Positions 46,661 to 56,209 of a stretch of 64,000 nucleotides of DNA are shown in pieces. Under the pieces are notes generated by a model. That model saw only the letters and a program-made list of their open reading frames with translations, had not been told where the DNA came from and did no database searches. Positions within the stretch are counted from its first letter, which is position 1, and each line of letters opens with the position of its first letter. The stretch comes from Marinomonas alcarazii (lineage in GTDB: Bacteria > Pseudomonadota > Gammaproteobacteria > Pseudomonadales > Marinomonadaceae), in the NCBI RefSeq assembly GCF_003208215.1, contig NZ_QKLW01000001.1:372001-436000 (forward strand), written 5' to 3'. The position numbers and the translations under genes were made by a program.

Positions 46661-48158
46661 GGGTATCCTTCCTCAAAAATCGTGGCCACCATACATGGAA
46701 TGTGACGCCTCTTTGTGGCGTATTTGCTTCAACGCTAATACGGCCACCGTGTGTTTCAACTAAGCGCCGACTAACAGATAGGCCTATACCAGTGCCACTG
46801 CGCTCGTTGGATGTTACTGTTTGAAATAAACGAAAAATGCGTGAGAAAGCCGCTTCTGGAATACCGGGTCCATCATCCGATATCGAGAAATGACAAAGAT
46901 TATTTTCAGCAACACAGTGAATAAATATATTGCCAGTGTCCCGATCATGGTGTTTGATCGCGTTACTAATTAGGTTGCGAATGACCGTTTCTAACGGTGT
47001 CGATGTGGAAGTGAGATGTTTTAATTTGATATCTCTAGTAACGGTTATGCCTTTTGGAATAGGGATTAATTCGAATATATCATCTAGAAGCTTGTTGACG
47101 TCGATTTGTTGTGTGTTTGACTCGACTTTACCTGCTTTAGCATAAGTTAATAAATTGTCTATTAACTGTTCCATGCGCTCAATTCGAACCTCTATTCTGT
47201 CGAGGTTTCGTTTGACATCCGGAATAAGGCCAGAGTCTAAATCTTCTTTTATCCACTCTAATAAATCTGCAATACCTCGAAGTGGTGAGCGCAAATCATG
47301 AGAAGCCACATAGGTGAATTCTTCTAAGTTAGTATTTGTCTCTTTAAGATCTTGTTCCATACGTTTACGTTTGGTGATGTCCAGCAGAGAAACCAATACC
47401 ATGTTATTGCCTGTTTCGTCTTCAAACGGGCTGAGGCCTATTTCAACTGGGAATTCTCGCCCATCTTTATGCAGTGCTGTTAGGTCGCGACCCACGCCCA
47501 TCATTCTTGGTGTTGGCGTCTGGTGAAAAGTGTCGCGCAATTTACCGTGGTATTCGCGGTAGCGATGGGGTAAAAGCATATCCATTGACTGATTGATTAG
47601 CTCTTCAGCGGAATAACCAAAAGCTTGGCAAAGAGCGCTGTTTGTAAGTTGAATTATTCCACCAGCATCCACCGCTAGAATGCCATGAGGAGCGCTTTCA
47701 ATAGAGCGTTGAAACATATTGTTAGCGCGTTGTCTTGCGGTTAAATCGATCAAGGTGGCTAATACAAAAGTGTGTCCGTTTTGCTGTATTGGGTTAAGCC
47801 CAATTTCTATTGGGATATGTTCACCATTTTTCTTGCGAGCGTATAAGGCTTGTCCTAACCCCATTTGACGCTTACGCGGTTGCGCAAAAAAATGCTGTAT
47901 AAAGTTTTTGTGCTTATCTCTGAATTCTTCAGGCAGCAACATATCAATGTCAGCATTAAGCAGCTCTTCTTGGGAGTAGCCGAGAATATCAATAAGAGAG
48001 TCGTTAACGAATAGGATTCGTGTGTTGGCATTGACGACCATGGCCCCCATAGGTAAGTAAGTGACTAATTGTTTTAAAAAAAACTCATCCCTTGACGGGC
48101 TATTAGGCAGGTCAATTCTGCTATCTTCAACTTCAGTATGATCCATCATGTATTCCAT
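46653..48158 (-). CDS. Cytoplasmic PAS-PAS sensor histidine kinase
   Basis: A 501-residue kinase without membrane spans. Two PAS domains (about 30-145 and 150-270) contain the matching phrases DMLLPEEFRDKH and DMLLPHRYREYH. HisKA follows with the phospho-acceptor in FTYVASHDLRSPLRGI near 288, then HATPase motifs NLISNAIKHHDRD, DDGPGIPEAAF and GTGIGLSVSRRLVETHGG. This is the bacteriophytochrome-related output type. Starts at 48158 or at a nearby internal Met (48149/48146). Confidence 0.88.
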   Translation of the reverse strand: MEYMMDHTEVEDSRIDLPNSPSRDEFFLKQLVTYLPMGAMVVNANTRILFVNDSLIDILGYSQEELLNADIDMLLPEEFRDKHKNFIQHFFAQPRKRQMGLGQALYARKKNGEHIPIEIGLNPIQQNGHTFVLATLIDLTARQRANNMFQRSIESAPHGILAVDAGGIIQLTNSALCQAFGYSAEELINQSMDMLLPHRYREYHGKLRDTFHQTPTPRMMGVGRDLTALHKDGREFPVEIGLSPFEDETGNNMVLVSLLDITKRKRMEQDLKETNTNLEEFTYVASHDLRSPLRGIADLLEWIKEDLDSGLIPDVKRNLDRIEVRIERMEQLIDNLLTYAKAGKVESNTQQIDVNKLLDDIFELIPIPKGITVTRDIKLKHLTSTSTPLETVIRNLISNAIKHHDRDTGNIFIHCVAENNLCHFSISDDGPGIPEAAFSRIFRLFQTVTSNERSGTGIGLSVSRRLVETHGGRISVEANTPQRGVTFHVWWPRFLRKDTHD

Positions 48159-48311
48159 ATATCAAGAAGGCGCTCTATATATTGATAGACTAGAAATGAC
48201 AGAACAGCAATTAGGTAAATATTGCTTTTTGTAAATATGGGAGGGTCTTAGGTGAGGGGAGGAAACTTTGGTAGGAATGGAATGCACGGCGAAGGACAGA
48301 ACATTCGCATA

Positions 48312-48340
48312 GTGCTCTCTTATTAATGGCAAGAGAGCAC
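48312..48340. repeat. Inverted repeat after the uronate GntR gene
   Basis: GTGCTCTCT (48312-48320) pairs with AGAGAGCAC (48332-48340). It lies just downstream of the GntR stop on the minus strand, but the T-run is on the wrong side for a classical terminator of that gene. Confidence 0.45.
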
Positions 48341-48355
48341 GACAAAAAAGGTTTG

Positions 48356-49135
48356 CTAGTTACTAGTAGGCAGTTGTACAGGGTTAGTACTGAATAAGTA
48401 ACCATCGAAATTAGGGTCTTGATGTTCTGACAACAGCATTAAGGTGTCTTTAACGTTTTCTAAATGTCGCCACATGGCCATACGAGCCGCATCAGGCTTC
48501 TTTTGTTGAATCGCAAGCAGAATATTCTCGTGATCAATAAGCCATTTTTTTCGGTAAGCCTGATCAATGATGTGGGAGTGAAGTTGTTTCCACATGGGGC
48601 TATTTTCACGGCGTTCCCATAGAGTTTTGACAAGGTCGACCAAAACGCTATTTTGCGTTGCTTCAGCGATCGCCAAATGAAACAACTTATCAGCCTCATG
48701 ATTTTTGTCGGCTGTGTCTATTGTCTGCTTTTCCAGCTCTAGTGCATCGCGCATTTTGAGAATGTCTTTCTTGGTTGCCTGGCTGGCTGCAAATTCTGCA
48801 ACATGACTTTCAAGCAGTTGCCTTGCTTGCATCATTTCAAATGGGCCAACATCATCCTTGTCTAATGATTCTTCAAATCGATCGGTCGATTTAATGCTAG
48901 TGGGTTGCTTTAAAAGATAAACACCGCTGCCTTTACGAACTTCAACCACCTCCATCAGTTCAAGCATGATTAGTGCTTCACGAAGTAAGGTTCTGCTGAC
49001 GCCTAATTGTTCGGCGATATCGCGTTCCGGTGGTAAACGGTCTCCGATCTGATATCTGCCTTTTCTAAGTTCCTCGTATAATTTAAGGCCTACCTCTTGG
49101 TAAAGGCGCTTTGGTTTTACAAGACTGTTTATCAT
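48356..49135 (-). CDS. FCD-type GntR regulator of hexuronate genes
   Basis: A 259-residue UxuR/ExuR-like regulator: winged helix YEELRKGRYQIGDRLPPERDI and AEQLGVSRTLLREALIMLE, then the helical FCD domain with metal-ligand-type His residues (LFHLAIAEATQN, HIIDQAY, HENILLAI). It lies beside a TRAP transporter and hexuronate enzymes, and twin TTGGT-NN-ACCAA sites lie in the dctP/dctQ gap. It is probably a repressor released by a hexuronate intermediate. Confidence 0.85.
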   Translation of the reverse strand: MINSLVKPKRLYQEVGLKLYEELRKGRYQIGDRLPPERDIAEQLGVSRTLLREALIMLELMEVVEVRKGSGVYLLKQPTSIKSTDRFEESLDKDDVGPFEMMQARQLLESHVAEFAASQATKKDILKMRDALELEKQTIDTADKNHEADKLFHLAIAEATQNSVLVDLVKTLWERRENSPMWKQLHSHIIDQAYRKKWLIDHENILLAIQQKKPDAARMAMWRHLENVKDTLMLLSEHQDPNFDGYLFSTNPVQLPTSN

Positions 49136-49219
49136 GGCGTTCTACTTTAATTTTAATAATAGTGAGAGATCAGAGGTCGATAGACTAATGTACTAAAAAG
49201 AGGGAGCTTTAATAAGTAA

Positions 49220-49255
49220 GCGACTCTTATTAAGAGGTAACCCAATAAGAGTCGC
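49220..49255 (-). terminator. Probable terminator after dctP
   Basis: GCGACTCTTATT (49220-49231) pairs with AATAAGAGTCGC (49244-49255), 12 bp perfect, 12-nt loop, just after dctP on the minus strand. The T-run is weak (TTACTTATT). Confidence 0.6.
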
Positions 49256-49265
49256 TGGATTTTGC

Positions 49266-50258
49266 TTATTTGTCGAGTGCTTTTATTGCTTTCACATAAG
49301 ATGAAATCGCAGGGTTCTCTGCTGCGGCTTCATGCATTGGAGCAACGGCTTTAATAAAGGCGTCTTTATCAGCCTGAAGAACTTCTACGCCCATTTTTTC
49401 AGCTTTTTTAAGCTCTTCTACCGTGTATTCCGCCCAAAGTGTCTTCATGAACGCTGTCGCGTCTTTACCCGCAGCGATTACGGCTGCTTTGTTATCATCA
49501 GACAATCCTTCCCAAGTGCTAGCGCTGATAACTAATACATCAGGAATCATAGCGTGTTCATCTTCGGTGTAATATTTCGCCACTTCACCATGACGGTAGG
49601 TCGTTACAGCGCCAATGTTGTTTTCGGCACCATCAACCACACGTTGTTGTAGTGCAGTGTACAGCTCACCAAATGGTAGTGGGGTTGGAGATGCACCCAT
49701 TAATTCCATCATTTTAATCGCGCTAGGGCTTGGCTGAACGCGAATTTTCATGCCTTTCAAATCGGCTGGTGTTCGAACAGGCTTAGTTGTGTAGAAGTTA
49801 CGAGAACCTGCATCAAAATACGCTACACCGACAAAACCGTATTTTTCAGAAGAGCGCAGGATTTTTTGGCCAATGTCTTCACTTTCAAGTGCGCGATAAA
49901 AGTGTTCACGATCTCTAAAGATGTAAGGGATGTTGAAAGCGCCGTAACCTGGGTCAAATGACTCAAGTTCACTGGCGTTTGATTTCGCCATGTCGAGCGC
50001 GCCACTTTGAAGTAATTCTAGAGACTCACGTTGTGTACCTAATTGTCCATTTGGGTAAACACGAACTTTCAAATCACCATCTGTCTTTTCTTTTACTTCA
50101 TCAGCGAAGAATTTAAGAGCTTTATGGACAGGGGATTTTGTGTCGCCGTTATGACTAAGTTTTAGAGTTTGAGCGAAACTCATAGAAGAGGCACCCATCA
50201 AGCCGCCAATGATGACTGCTGTAGCAAGGTGTAACTTAGTTTTTTTGATATTTAACAT
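49266..50258 (-). CDS. TRAP transporter substrate-binding protein (DctP family)
   Basis: Periplasmic binding protein of a TRAP importer, 330 residues from the ATG at 50258 (GGAG before it; the open frame to 50336 has no signal). Signal peptide NIKKTKLHLATAVIIGGLMG ending in SFAQ, then TLKLSHNGDTKSPVHKALKFFADEV, GSRNFYTTKPVRTPADLKGMKIRV with the conserved ligand Arg, and GELYTALQQRVVDGAENN. Substrate is probably glucuronate or galacturonate, from context. Divergent from the permease genes. Confidence 0.9.
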   Translation of the reverse strand: MLNIKKTKLHLATAVIIGGLMGASSMSFAQTLKLSHNGDTKSPVHKALKFFADEVKEKTDGDLKVRVYPNGQLGTQRESLELLQSGALDMAKSNASELESFDPGYGAFNIPYIFRDREHFYRALESEDIGQKILRSSEKYGFVGVAYFDAGSRNFYTTKPVRTPADLKGMKIRVQPSPSAIKMMELMGASPTPLPFGELYTALQQRVVDGAENNIGAVTTYRHGEVAKYYTEDEHAMIPDVLVISASTWEGLSDDNKAAVIAAGKDATAFMKTLWAEYTVEELKKAEKMGVEVLQADKDAFIKAVAPMHEAAAENPAISSYVKAIKALDK

Positions 50259-50347
50259 TTTGTAAATCTCCGTTTTGATATTTTTATAATGTTTTAGATT
50301 ATCAAAGTGTGTTGTTTCGAGTTCGAATAATTGCACGCAAGTTGATT

Positions 50348-50380
50348 TTGGTCAACCAATCCGTCTGATTAGTTGACCAA
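50348..50380. promoter_or_regulatory. Twin GntR-type operators in dctP/dctQ gap
   Basis: TTGGTCAACCAA (50348-50359) and TTAGTTGACCAA (50369-50380) match the UxuR/ExuR-like TTGGT-NN-ACCAA pattern, with one mismatch in the second. They are 21 bp apart, two helical turns. Together they form a larger inverted repeat TTTGGTCAAC...GTTGACCAAA. Confidence 0.7.
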
Positions 50381-50455
50381 ATTTGATGTTTGGTTCAATA
50401 TGTCGTTGGTTAATAGGCGCTGTTTTGCGCTTTTAGTCTCTTTTGGGGGTAGTAA

Positions 50456-50926
50456 ATGGCGAAATTCATTCATGTGGTCGACCGCATATTATCGACAATT
50501 TGTATCACTTTGATGGTGGTATTGGTGTCGTGTGTGGTGTGGCAAGTGTTCTCTCGATATGTTCTTGGTGCGCCAAGTACATCAACTGATGAGATTGCTA
50601 GGTTCTTGTTTATTTGGGTTGCTTTGTTAGGTGCGGCTTTCACATTAGGGCAGAAAAAGCATCTGGCGATGGACTTTGTTTTGCTGATGTTGGATGGCAA
50701 TAAAAAAGCCACCTTGCAATTGGTCATTACATTAATTGGTGTGTTTTTCGCGGCTGTAATTATGGTGTATGGCGGTGGATCATTGATGATGAAAACGTTG
50801 AATGTTGGTCAAGTCTCTCCTGTTTTAGGGTTGCAAATGGGCTGGATTTATTCCGCAATTCCAATCAGTGGCGTATTCATGATCTCGTATTTGGTAAGAG
50901 ATTTGGTCACACCAAGCCAAGATTAA
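50456..50926 (+). CDS. TRAP transporter small permease (DctQ family)
   Basis: A 156-residue membrane protein with four spans and the DctQ core: VFSRYVLGAPSTSTDEIARFLFIWVALLGAAFTLGQKKHLAMDF. GGGGGTAGTAA precedes the ATG. Works with the large permease and the DctP protein encoded divergently. Confidence 0.9.
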   Translation: MAKFIHVVDRILSTICITLMVVLVSCVVWQVFSRYVLGAPSTSTDEIARFLFIWVALLGAAFTLGQKKHLAMDFVLLMLDGNKKATLQLVITLIGVFFAAVIMVYGGGSLMMKTLNVGQVSPVLGLQMGWIYSAIPISGVFMISYLVRDLVTPSQD

Positions 50927-51006
50927 AAAAATTTACATGTTAAAGAATTCCGCTGTTTTCTAGCGTCTTAGCGGTCTAAAAAATTCTGATAATAAGGATA
51001 AAAAAC

Positions 51007-52305
51007 GTGGAATGGTTAATTGCACTTGTTTTATTTGGTAGTTTTTTCGGAATGCTGGTACTTGGCGTACCCATTTCTTTTTCCATTGCGATTGCTTCGC
51101 TGCTGTCTATTATGGTTTCTCTGCCGTTTGATGCGGCCTTATCTGTTGTTTCGCAAAAAATTGCGTCAGGCATGGACAGTTTCACTTTGCTGGCGATCCC
51201 GTTTTTCATTCTCGCTGGTAATATAATGAACCGTGGCGGGCTGGCATTAAGATTGATTGAATTTTCTAAGTTGTTAGCTGGGCGTTTACCAGGTTCTTTA
51301 GGCCATGTGAATGTGATTGCTAATATGCTGTTTGGCTCGATTTCTGGTTCTGCCGTTGCGGCGGCTGCTGCGGTGGGCGGTACTATGGCGCCATTGCAGA
51401 AAAAGAGTGGCTACGACCCTGTATTTTCCACAGCAGTAAACATATCTTCTAGCCCCGCAGGCCTATTGATTCCACCTAGTAATGCTTTAATTGTTTACTC
51501 CCTGATTTCTGGTGGTACCTCGATTAGTGCTTTGTTCTTAGGCGGCTATTTGCCTGGTATATTAATGGGCGCGTGTGTGATGTTGGCCGTTGCTGTCGTG
51601 TCTAAAAAGAAAAACTACCCAGTTTCTGAACCAGTTTCTATGACCGAAGCTGGACGAATTACGCTTCGAGCTTTGCCTAGCCTAGGACTTATTGTGGTCA
51701 TCATGGGTGGTATTATCGGTGGTGTTTTTACAGCCACAGAAGCGTCTGCTGTCGCGGTTGTGTACTCGCTATTGCTAGCCTTGATTTATCGTGAAGTGAC
51801 GATTAAAGATATGCCGAGCATTATTCTAGGCTCCATCATGACTGCTTCTATGATCATGTTGTTGATCGGGGCGTCTATGGCAATGGCTTGGGCAATGGCA
51901 AACGGTGATATCCCTTATGCTGTAAGTGATGTGCTTCTGGCTCTTTCTGATAACCCTATTATTATCTTGTTGATTATTAACTTAATTTTGCTTGTTGTCG
52001 GTATCTTTATGGATATGACACCAGCGTTGTTAATCTTCACACCTATTTTCTTACCTATTGCGCAAGAGCTTGGTATCGATCCAGTTCACTTCGGCATCAT
52101 CATCACATTTAACTTATGTATTGGTATTTGTACTCCTCCAGTCGGCAGCGCCTTGTTTGTTGGTTGCTCTGTAAGTGGCGTCAAAATTGACCAAGTGATT
52201 AAGCCGTTGTTGCCTATCTTTGGTTTACTCTTATTGGCGTTGTTGGCAGTGACTTTCATTCCAGAAATTAGCCTGTTTTTACCGTCTCTTTTACTTGGGT
52301 ACTAG
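51007..52305 (+). CDS. TRAP transporter large permease (DctM family)
   Basis: A 432-residue, roughly 12-span permease: ALVLFGSFFGMLVLGVPISFSI, PFFILAGNIMNRGGLALRLIEF, ANMLFGSISGSAVAAAAAVG, and NLCIGICTPPVGSALFVGC at the end. Uses a GTG start with AAGGA upstream. Ion-driven importer component; the substrate is inferred to be a hexuronate. Confidence 0.92.
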   Translation: MEWLIALVLFGSFFGMLVLGVPISFSIAIASLLSIMVSLPFDAALSVVSQKIASGMDSFTLLAIPFFILAGNIMNRGGLALRLIEFSKLLAGRLPGSLGHVNVIANMLFGSISGSAVAAAAAVGGTMAPLQKKSGYDPVFSTAVNISSSPAGLLIPPSNALIVYSLISGGTSISALFLGGYLPGILMGACVMLAVAVVSKKKNYPVSEPVSMTEAGRITLRALPSLGLIVVIMGGIIGGVFTATEASAVAVVYSLLLALIYREVTIKDMPSIILGSIMTASMIMLLIGASMAMAWAMANGDIPYAVSDVLLALSDNPIIILLIINLILLVVGIFMDMTPALLIFTPIFLPIAQELGIDPVHFGIIITFNLCIGICTPPVGSALFVGCSVSGVKIDQVIKPLLPIFGLLLLALLAVTFIPEISLFLPSLLLGY

Positions 52306-52349
52306 TTTAGAAGCGTGCGAATTTTAACGATATTTGGAGATATGTATTT

Positions 52350-54737
52350 ATGAAGCCAATTAAGAATTGGAAGCTTCTAGGTGTTGAAGGCAATCGTGTA
52401 GACGTCCAGTGTGACGATCGCCATGTGCTGCATTTTTTCGTTCTAGAATCTAACGTGATTCGTGTTTTACTAAAAAAGAACGCTACATTGCAGCTTGAAA
52501 GCAGCTGGTGTGTTTCTCCTAATGATAGCGAAACAGGCTGGGAAGGGCGCGACCGTATGAGTACGGAAGGCTTTACTTGTCCAGAATTTAACGTGTCAGA
52601 GCAGGGGGATCAGCTAAGCATTGCTTCCGACGCTCTTCGCGTTACTCTATCGAAGCCACTAAAGCTTACATGGGAATATGCCGACGCGACTGGCGAATGG
52701 CATTATCTTGCAGCAGACCGCCAAAGCGGTGCCTATATGCTGGGCGTGCAAAGTAACGATATCCATCATTATATGGCTCGTGATTTGTCTGAAAAATATT
52801 ATGGATTGGGTGAGAAGGCTGGTGATTTGAATCGTCATGGTTCTCGATACCAAATGCGTAATATTGATGCGATGGGTTACGATGCGAAAAATACCGACCC
52901 TTTGTATAAACATATTCCGTTCTACATTACGAAAACCGAGCAAGCGAGTTTTGGTATTTTCTACGATAACTTATCAACCAGCTGGTTTGATTTGGGTAAC
53001 GAGCTTGATAACTATCATGGCTATTACCGCAGTTATCACGCTGATGAAGGCGACCTCGATTTCTACTTCATGTACGGTGAAAAAGTCTTAGATGTGACCA
53101 AAACCTATGTCAACCTAACAGGTCGTACCATCTTTGGCCCTAAGTGGAGCCTTGGTTACAGTGGTTCCACCATGCTTTATACGGATGCGGAAAACGCTCA
53201 AGAGCAGTTAGGCGACTTTATTAAGCATTGTGATAATCACAACATGCCATGCGATTCTTTTCAGCTTTCGTCTGGTTATACCTCAATTGGTAATAAGCGC
53301 TACGTATTTAACTGGAACACCAGCAAGGTACCAAACCCACTTAAATTGAGTGAAGACTTCCATAAGGCGGGTCTTAAACTAGCGGCCAATATCAAGCCTT
53401 GTTTGCTGCAAGATCACCCGCGCTTTGATGAAGTCGCGTCGCAGAATTTATTCATTCAAGACTCTGAATTCGACGCCCCTGAGTCTTCACAATTTTGGGA
53501 TGATTCAGGGTCACACTTGGACTTCACTAACCCAAAAACCATTCAGTGGTGGAAAACAAATGTTACCGAGCAGCTGCTTGAAAAGGGCATTGATTCTACT
53601 TGGAATGATAACAACGAATACGAAGTGTGGGACAGCAATGCTCGTTGTGTTGGCTTTGGTAAACAAACACCAATCAAGTTAATTCGTCCGCTACAACCTT
53701 TGCTAATGATGCGTGCCTCTTTCGAAGCACAAACGGAATTCGCACCAAGCCTGCGCCCATATTTGATTTCGCGATCCGGTTGCCCAGGCATGCAGCGCTA
53801 CGTGCAAACATGGAGTGGTGACAACCGTACTAACTGGCAAACTTTGCGTTACAACACTCGCATGGGGGTTGGTATGAACCTTTCTGGTTTGTATAACATG
53901 GGCCATGACGTGGGTGGGTTCTCTGGTGATCGTCCAGATCCTGAATTGTTTGTACGCTGGGTTCAAAATGGTGTCATGCATCCTCGTTTCACTATTCATT
54001 CTTGGAATGATGATAAAACGGTTAACGAGCCTTGGATGTATCCAGAGGTGACGCCAATTATTCGTGAAGCCATGGCGCTTCGTTACCGCTTGATGCCTTA
54101 TTTGTATAACCTACTTTGGCAAGCACACAAGCACCACGAACCTATGCTGCGTGCGACTTTCTTAGATCACGAAGGCGATGCTCGTACTTATGAAGAGTGC
54201 GACGACTTTTTGCTAGGTCAAGATCTATTGGTTGCCTCTGTGGTGGAGCAGGGACAACGAACTCGTCCTGTTTATTTGCCTGATAATGGTGAAGGTTGGT
54301 ATGACTTCCATCGCAAGACTTGGTATGCCGGCGGACAAGACATTAGGTTACCTGCTGCATTAGAAGAAATTCCGCTACTTGCTCGTGCCGGTAGTGTGAT
54401 TCCTACCAGCAGTCGTATTGCTCATGTGGACGCAGAAAAAGACACACAACGCCAGTTCCTTGTTTTCCCATTTAAAGGTGCAGGGCAGCGCAACGTATCA
54501 GTGTTTGATGATGATGGCCTAAGCAACGGCTACCTAGATGGCAAGTATCTGATGCTAAACATGACATTAACATCGGATCTAGAGCGTATTGATTTGGCAG
54601 TATCAAGTGAGGGTGAATGGCAACCAGCTTACAGCGAAGTGAGCTTTGTTCTGCCTAGCAATGAGTTACGCCCTTTCTACGTCAATGGCAAGCGAGTGCA
54701 AGCATCTCAAACTGTTGCCTTAAACGAACTAGCCTAA
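52350..54737 (+). CDS. Glycoside hydrolase family 31 protein
   Basis: A 795-residue retaining glycosidase without a signal peptide, so cytoplasmic. N-terminal beta-sandwich, central barrel, C-terminal beta domains. The nucleophile is in WNDNNE (Asp420) where many GH31 enzymes have W-x-D-M-N-E; the acid/base is in WSGDNRTNW (Asp491). Known GH31 activities include alpha-glucosidase, alpha-xylosidase and sulfoquinovosidase. Lying between a TRAP importer and uxaC, it may release a uronate from an imported alpha-glycoside (inference). Confidence 0.85.
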   Translation: MKPIKNWKLLGVEGNRVDVQCDDRHVLHFFVLESNVIRVLLKKNATLQLESSWCVSPNDSETGWEGRDRMSTEGFTCPEFNVSEQGDQLSIASDALRVTLSKPLKLTWEYADATGEWHYLAADRQSGAYMLGVQSNDIHHYMARDLSEKYYGLGEKAGDLNRHGSRYQMRNIDAMGYDAKNTDPLYKHIPFYITKTEQASFGIFYDNLSTSWFDLGNELDNYHGYYRSYHADEGDLDFYFMYGEKVLDVTKTYVNLTGRTIFGPKWSLGYSGSTMLYTDAENAQEQLGDFIKHCDNHNMPCDSFQLSSGYTSIGNKRYVFNWNTSKVPNPLKLSEDFHKAGLKLAANIKPCLLQDHPRFDEVASQNLFIQDSEFDAPESSQFWDDSGSHLDFTNPKTIQWWKTNVTEQLLEKGIDSTWNDNNEYEVWDSNARCVGFGKQTPIKLIRPLQPLLMMRASFEAQTEFAPSLRPYLISRSGCPGMQRYVQTWSGDNRTNWQTLRYNTRMGVGMNLSGLYNMGHDVGGFSGDRPDPELFVRWVQNGVMHPRFTIHSWNDDKTVNEPWMYPEVTPIIREAMALRYRLMPYLYNLLWQAHKHHEPMLRATFLDHEGDARTYEECDDFLLGQDLLVASVVEQGQRTRPVYLPDNGEGWYDFHRKTWYAGGQDIRLPAALEEIPLLARAGSVIPTSSRIAHVDAEKDTQRQFLVFPFKGAGQRNVSVFDDDGLSNGYLDGKYLMLNMTLTSDLERIDLAVSSEGEWQPAYSEVSFVLPSNELRPFYVNGKRVQASQTVALNELA

Positions 54738-54750
54738 GCCGAGGAATGAC

Positions 54751-56163
54751 ATGAAAAACTTTATGACAGAAGATTTTTTGCTTACAACGGAAACGGCCAA
54801 GCGCCTTTATCATGACTACGCGGCTGAGCAACCAATCTACGATTACCATTGTCATCTAAGCCCTCAAGAGATTGCTGAGAATCGCCGTTTTAGCGACCTT
54901 GGCGAGATCTGGTTGGAAGGTGACCATTACAAGTGGCGCGCTATGCGCGCCGCAGGTATGGAAGAGCGTTTAATCACCGGAGACGCTAGCTTTAAAGAAA
55001 AATACCAAGCTTGGTCTAAAACTGTCCCTCAGTGCATAGGCAATCCAATTTACCATTGGACTCACCTAGAGTTGCGCCGTCCATTTGGCGTCACAGATGT
55101 GCTGTTTTCTCCAAAAACAGCCGACGCTATTTGGGAGCAGTGCAATGATATGTTGCAGCAACCAGAGTTTTTCGCACGTGGCATTATGCAGCAAATGAAT
55201 GTGAAAATGGTTGGCACCACGGATGACCCAGCGGATAGCCTTGAACACCATAAGTTTATCGCTAACGACAGCAGTTTTGACATTGCTGTGACGCCAAGCT
55301 GGCGACCTGATCGCGCTTTTAAAGTCGATCATGTTGGCTTCAAAGATTACTTAAACAAACTGGGTAAAGCTGCCGACATAAACATTGTTCGCTTTAAAGA
55401 TCTGATTGATGCCTTAGCGCAACGTCTAGAAGTATTTGATGCTCATGGTTGTCGTAGTGCCGATCACGGTATTGAAATCATGCGCTTTGCTAACGAACCA
55501 AGCGAAGCTGAATTGGATTCTATTCTATCCAAACGCGTTAATGAGCAACCGCTAACCGAACTTGAAATAGCGCAATTTTCCAGCGCCGTTCAAGTGTGGT
55601 TAGGCAAGCAATACGCTAAAAAAGGCTGGGTGATGCAGTTGCACATTGGTGCGCGCCGAAACAATTCATCCAGAATGTTCAAACTGGTTGGTGGTGATTC
55701 TGGTTTTGACTCTATGGATGATCGCGCTTACGCAGAGCCATTGTCTGGATTCTTGAATGCTTTAGATCAGACTGATGAACTACCAAAAACCATCCTTTAC
55801 TGCTTGAATCCAATTCATAATGAAATGCTGGCAACCATGGCGGGTAACTTCCAAGGTGGCGGCATTGCAGGCAAGGTGCAATTTGGTTCTGGCTGGTGGT
55901 TTAACGATCAACTGGATGGCATGCAGCGCCAGCTTACCAGTGTGGCTCAAATGGGCTTGTTGAGCCAATTTGTCGGTATGCTAACCGACTCTCGTAGCTT
56001 TTTGTCCTATACCCGTCATGAGTATTTCCGTCGTTTGTTGTGCGACATGATTGGTGGTTGGGTTGAGCGTGGTGAGGCTCCTGCAGATATGGCGCTATTA
56101 AGTGGCATGGTGGAAGGAATTTGTTCTGAAAACGCTAAGAAGTACTTTGGCTTCCAGAATTAA
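54751..56163 (+). CDS. uxaC: Glucuronate/galacturonate isomerase
   Basis: Converts D-glucuronate to D-fructuronate, or galacturonate to tagaturonate. At 470 residues it has the family length. Metal-site HxH in [17 protein letters not shown] near residue 32, [13 protein letters not shown] near 165, [13 protein letters not shown] near 300 and [20 protein letters not shown] near the C-terminus. GAGGAATGAC precedes the ATG. 13 bp after the GH31 gene. Confidence 0.96.
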   Translation: MKNFMTEDFLLTTETAKRLYHDYAAEQPIYDYHCHLSPQEIAENRRFSDLGEIWLEGDHYKWRAMRAAGMEERLITGDASFKEKYQAWSKTVPQCIGNPIYHWTHLELRRPFGVTDVLFSPKTADAIWEQCNDMLQQPEFFARGIMQQMNVKMVGTTDDPADSLEHHKFIANDSSFDIAVTPSWRPDRAFKVDHVGFKDYLNKLGKAADINIVRFKDLIDALAQRLEVFDAHGCRSADHGIEIMRFANEPSEAELDSILSKRVNEQPLTELEIAQFSSAVQVWLGKQYAKKGWVMQLHIGARRNNSSRMFKLVGGDSGFDSMDDRAYAEPLSGFLNALDQTDELPKTILYCLNPIHNEMLATMAGNFQGGGIAGKVQFGSGWWFNDQLDGMQRQLTSVAQMGLLSQFVGMLTDSRSFLSYTRHEYFRRLLCDMIGGWVERGEAPADMALLSGMVEGICSENAKKYFGFQN

Positions 56164-56209
56164 TCTCGTAAGGCTGCGCTATTTTATCGTTACAACCTAA
56201 GGAACCATC

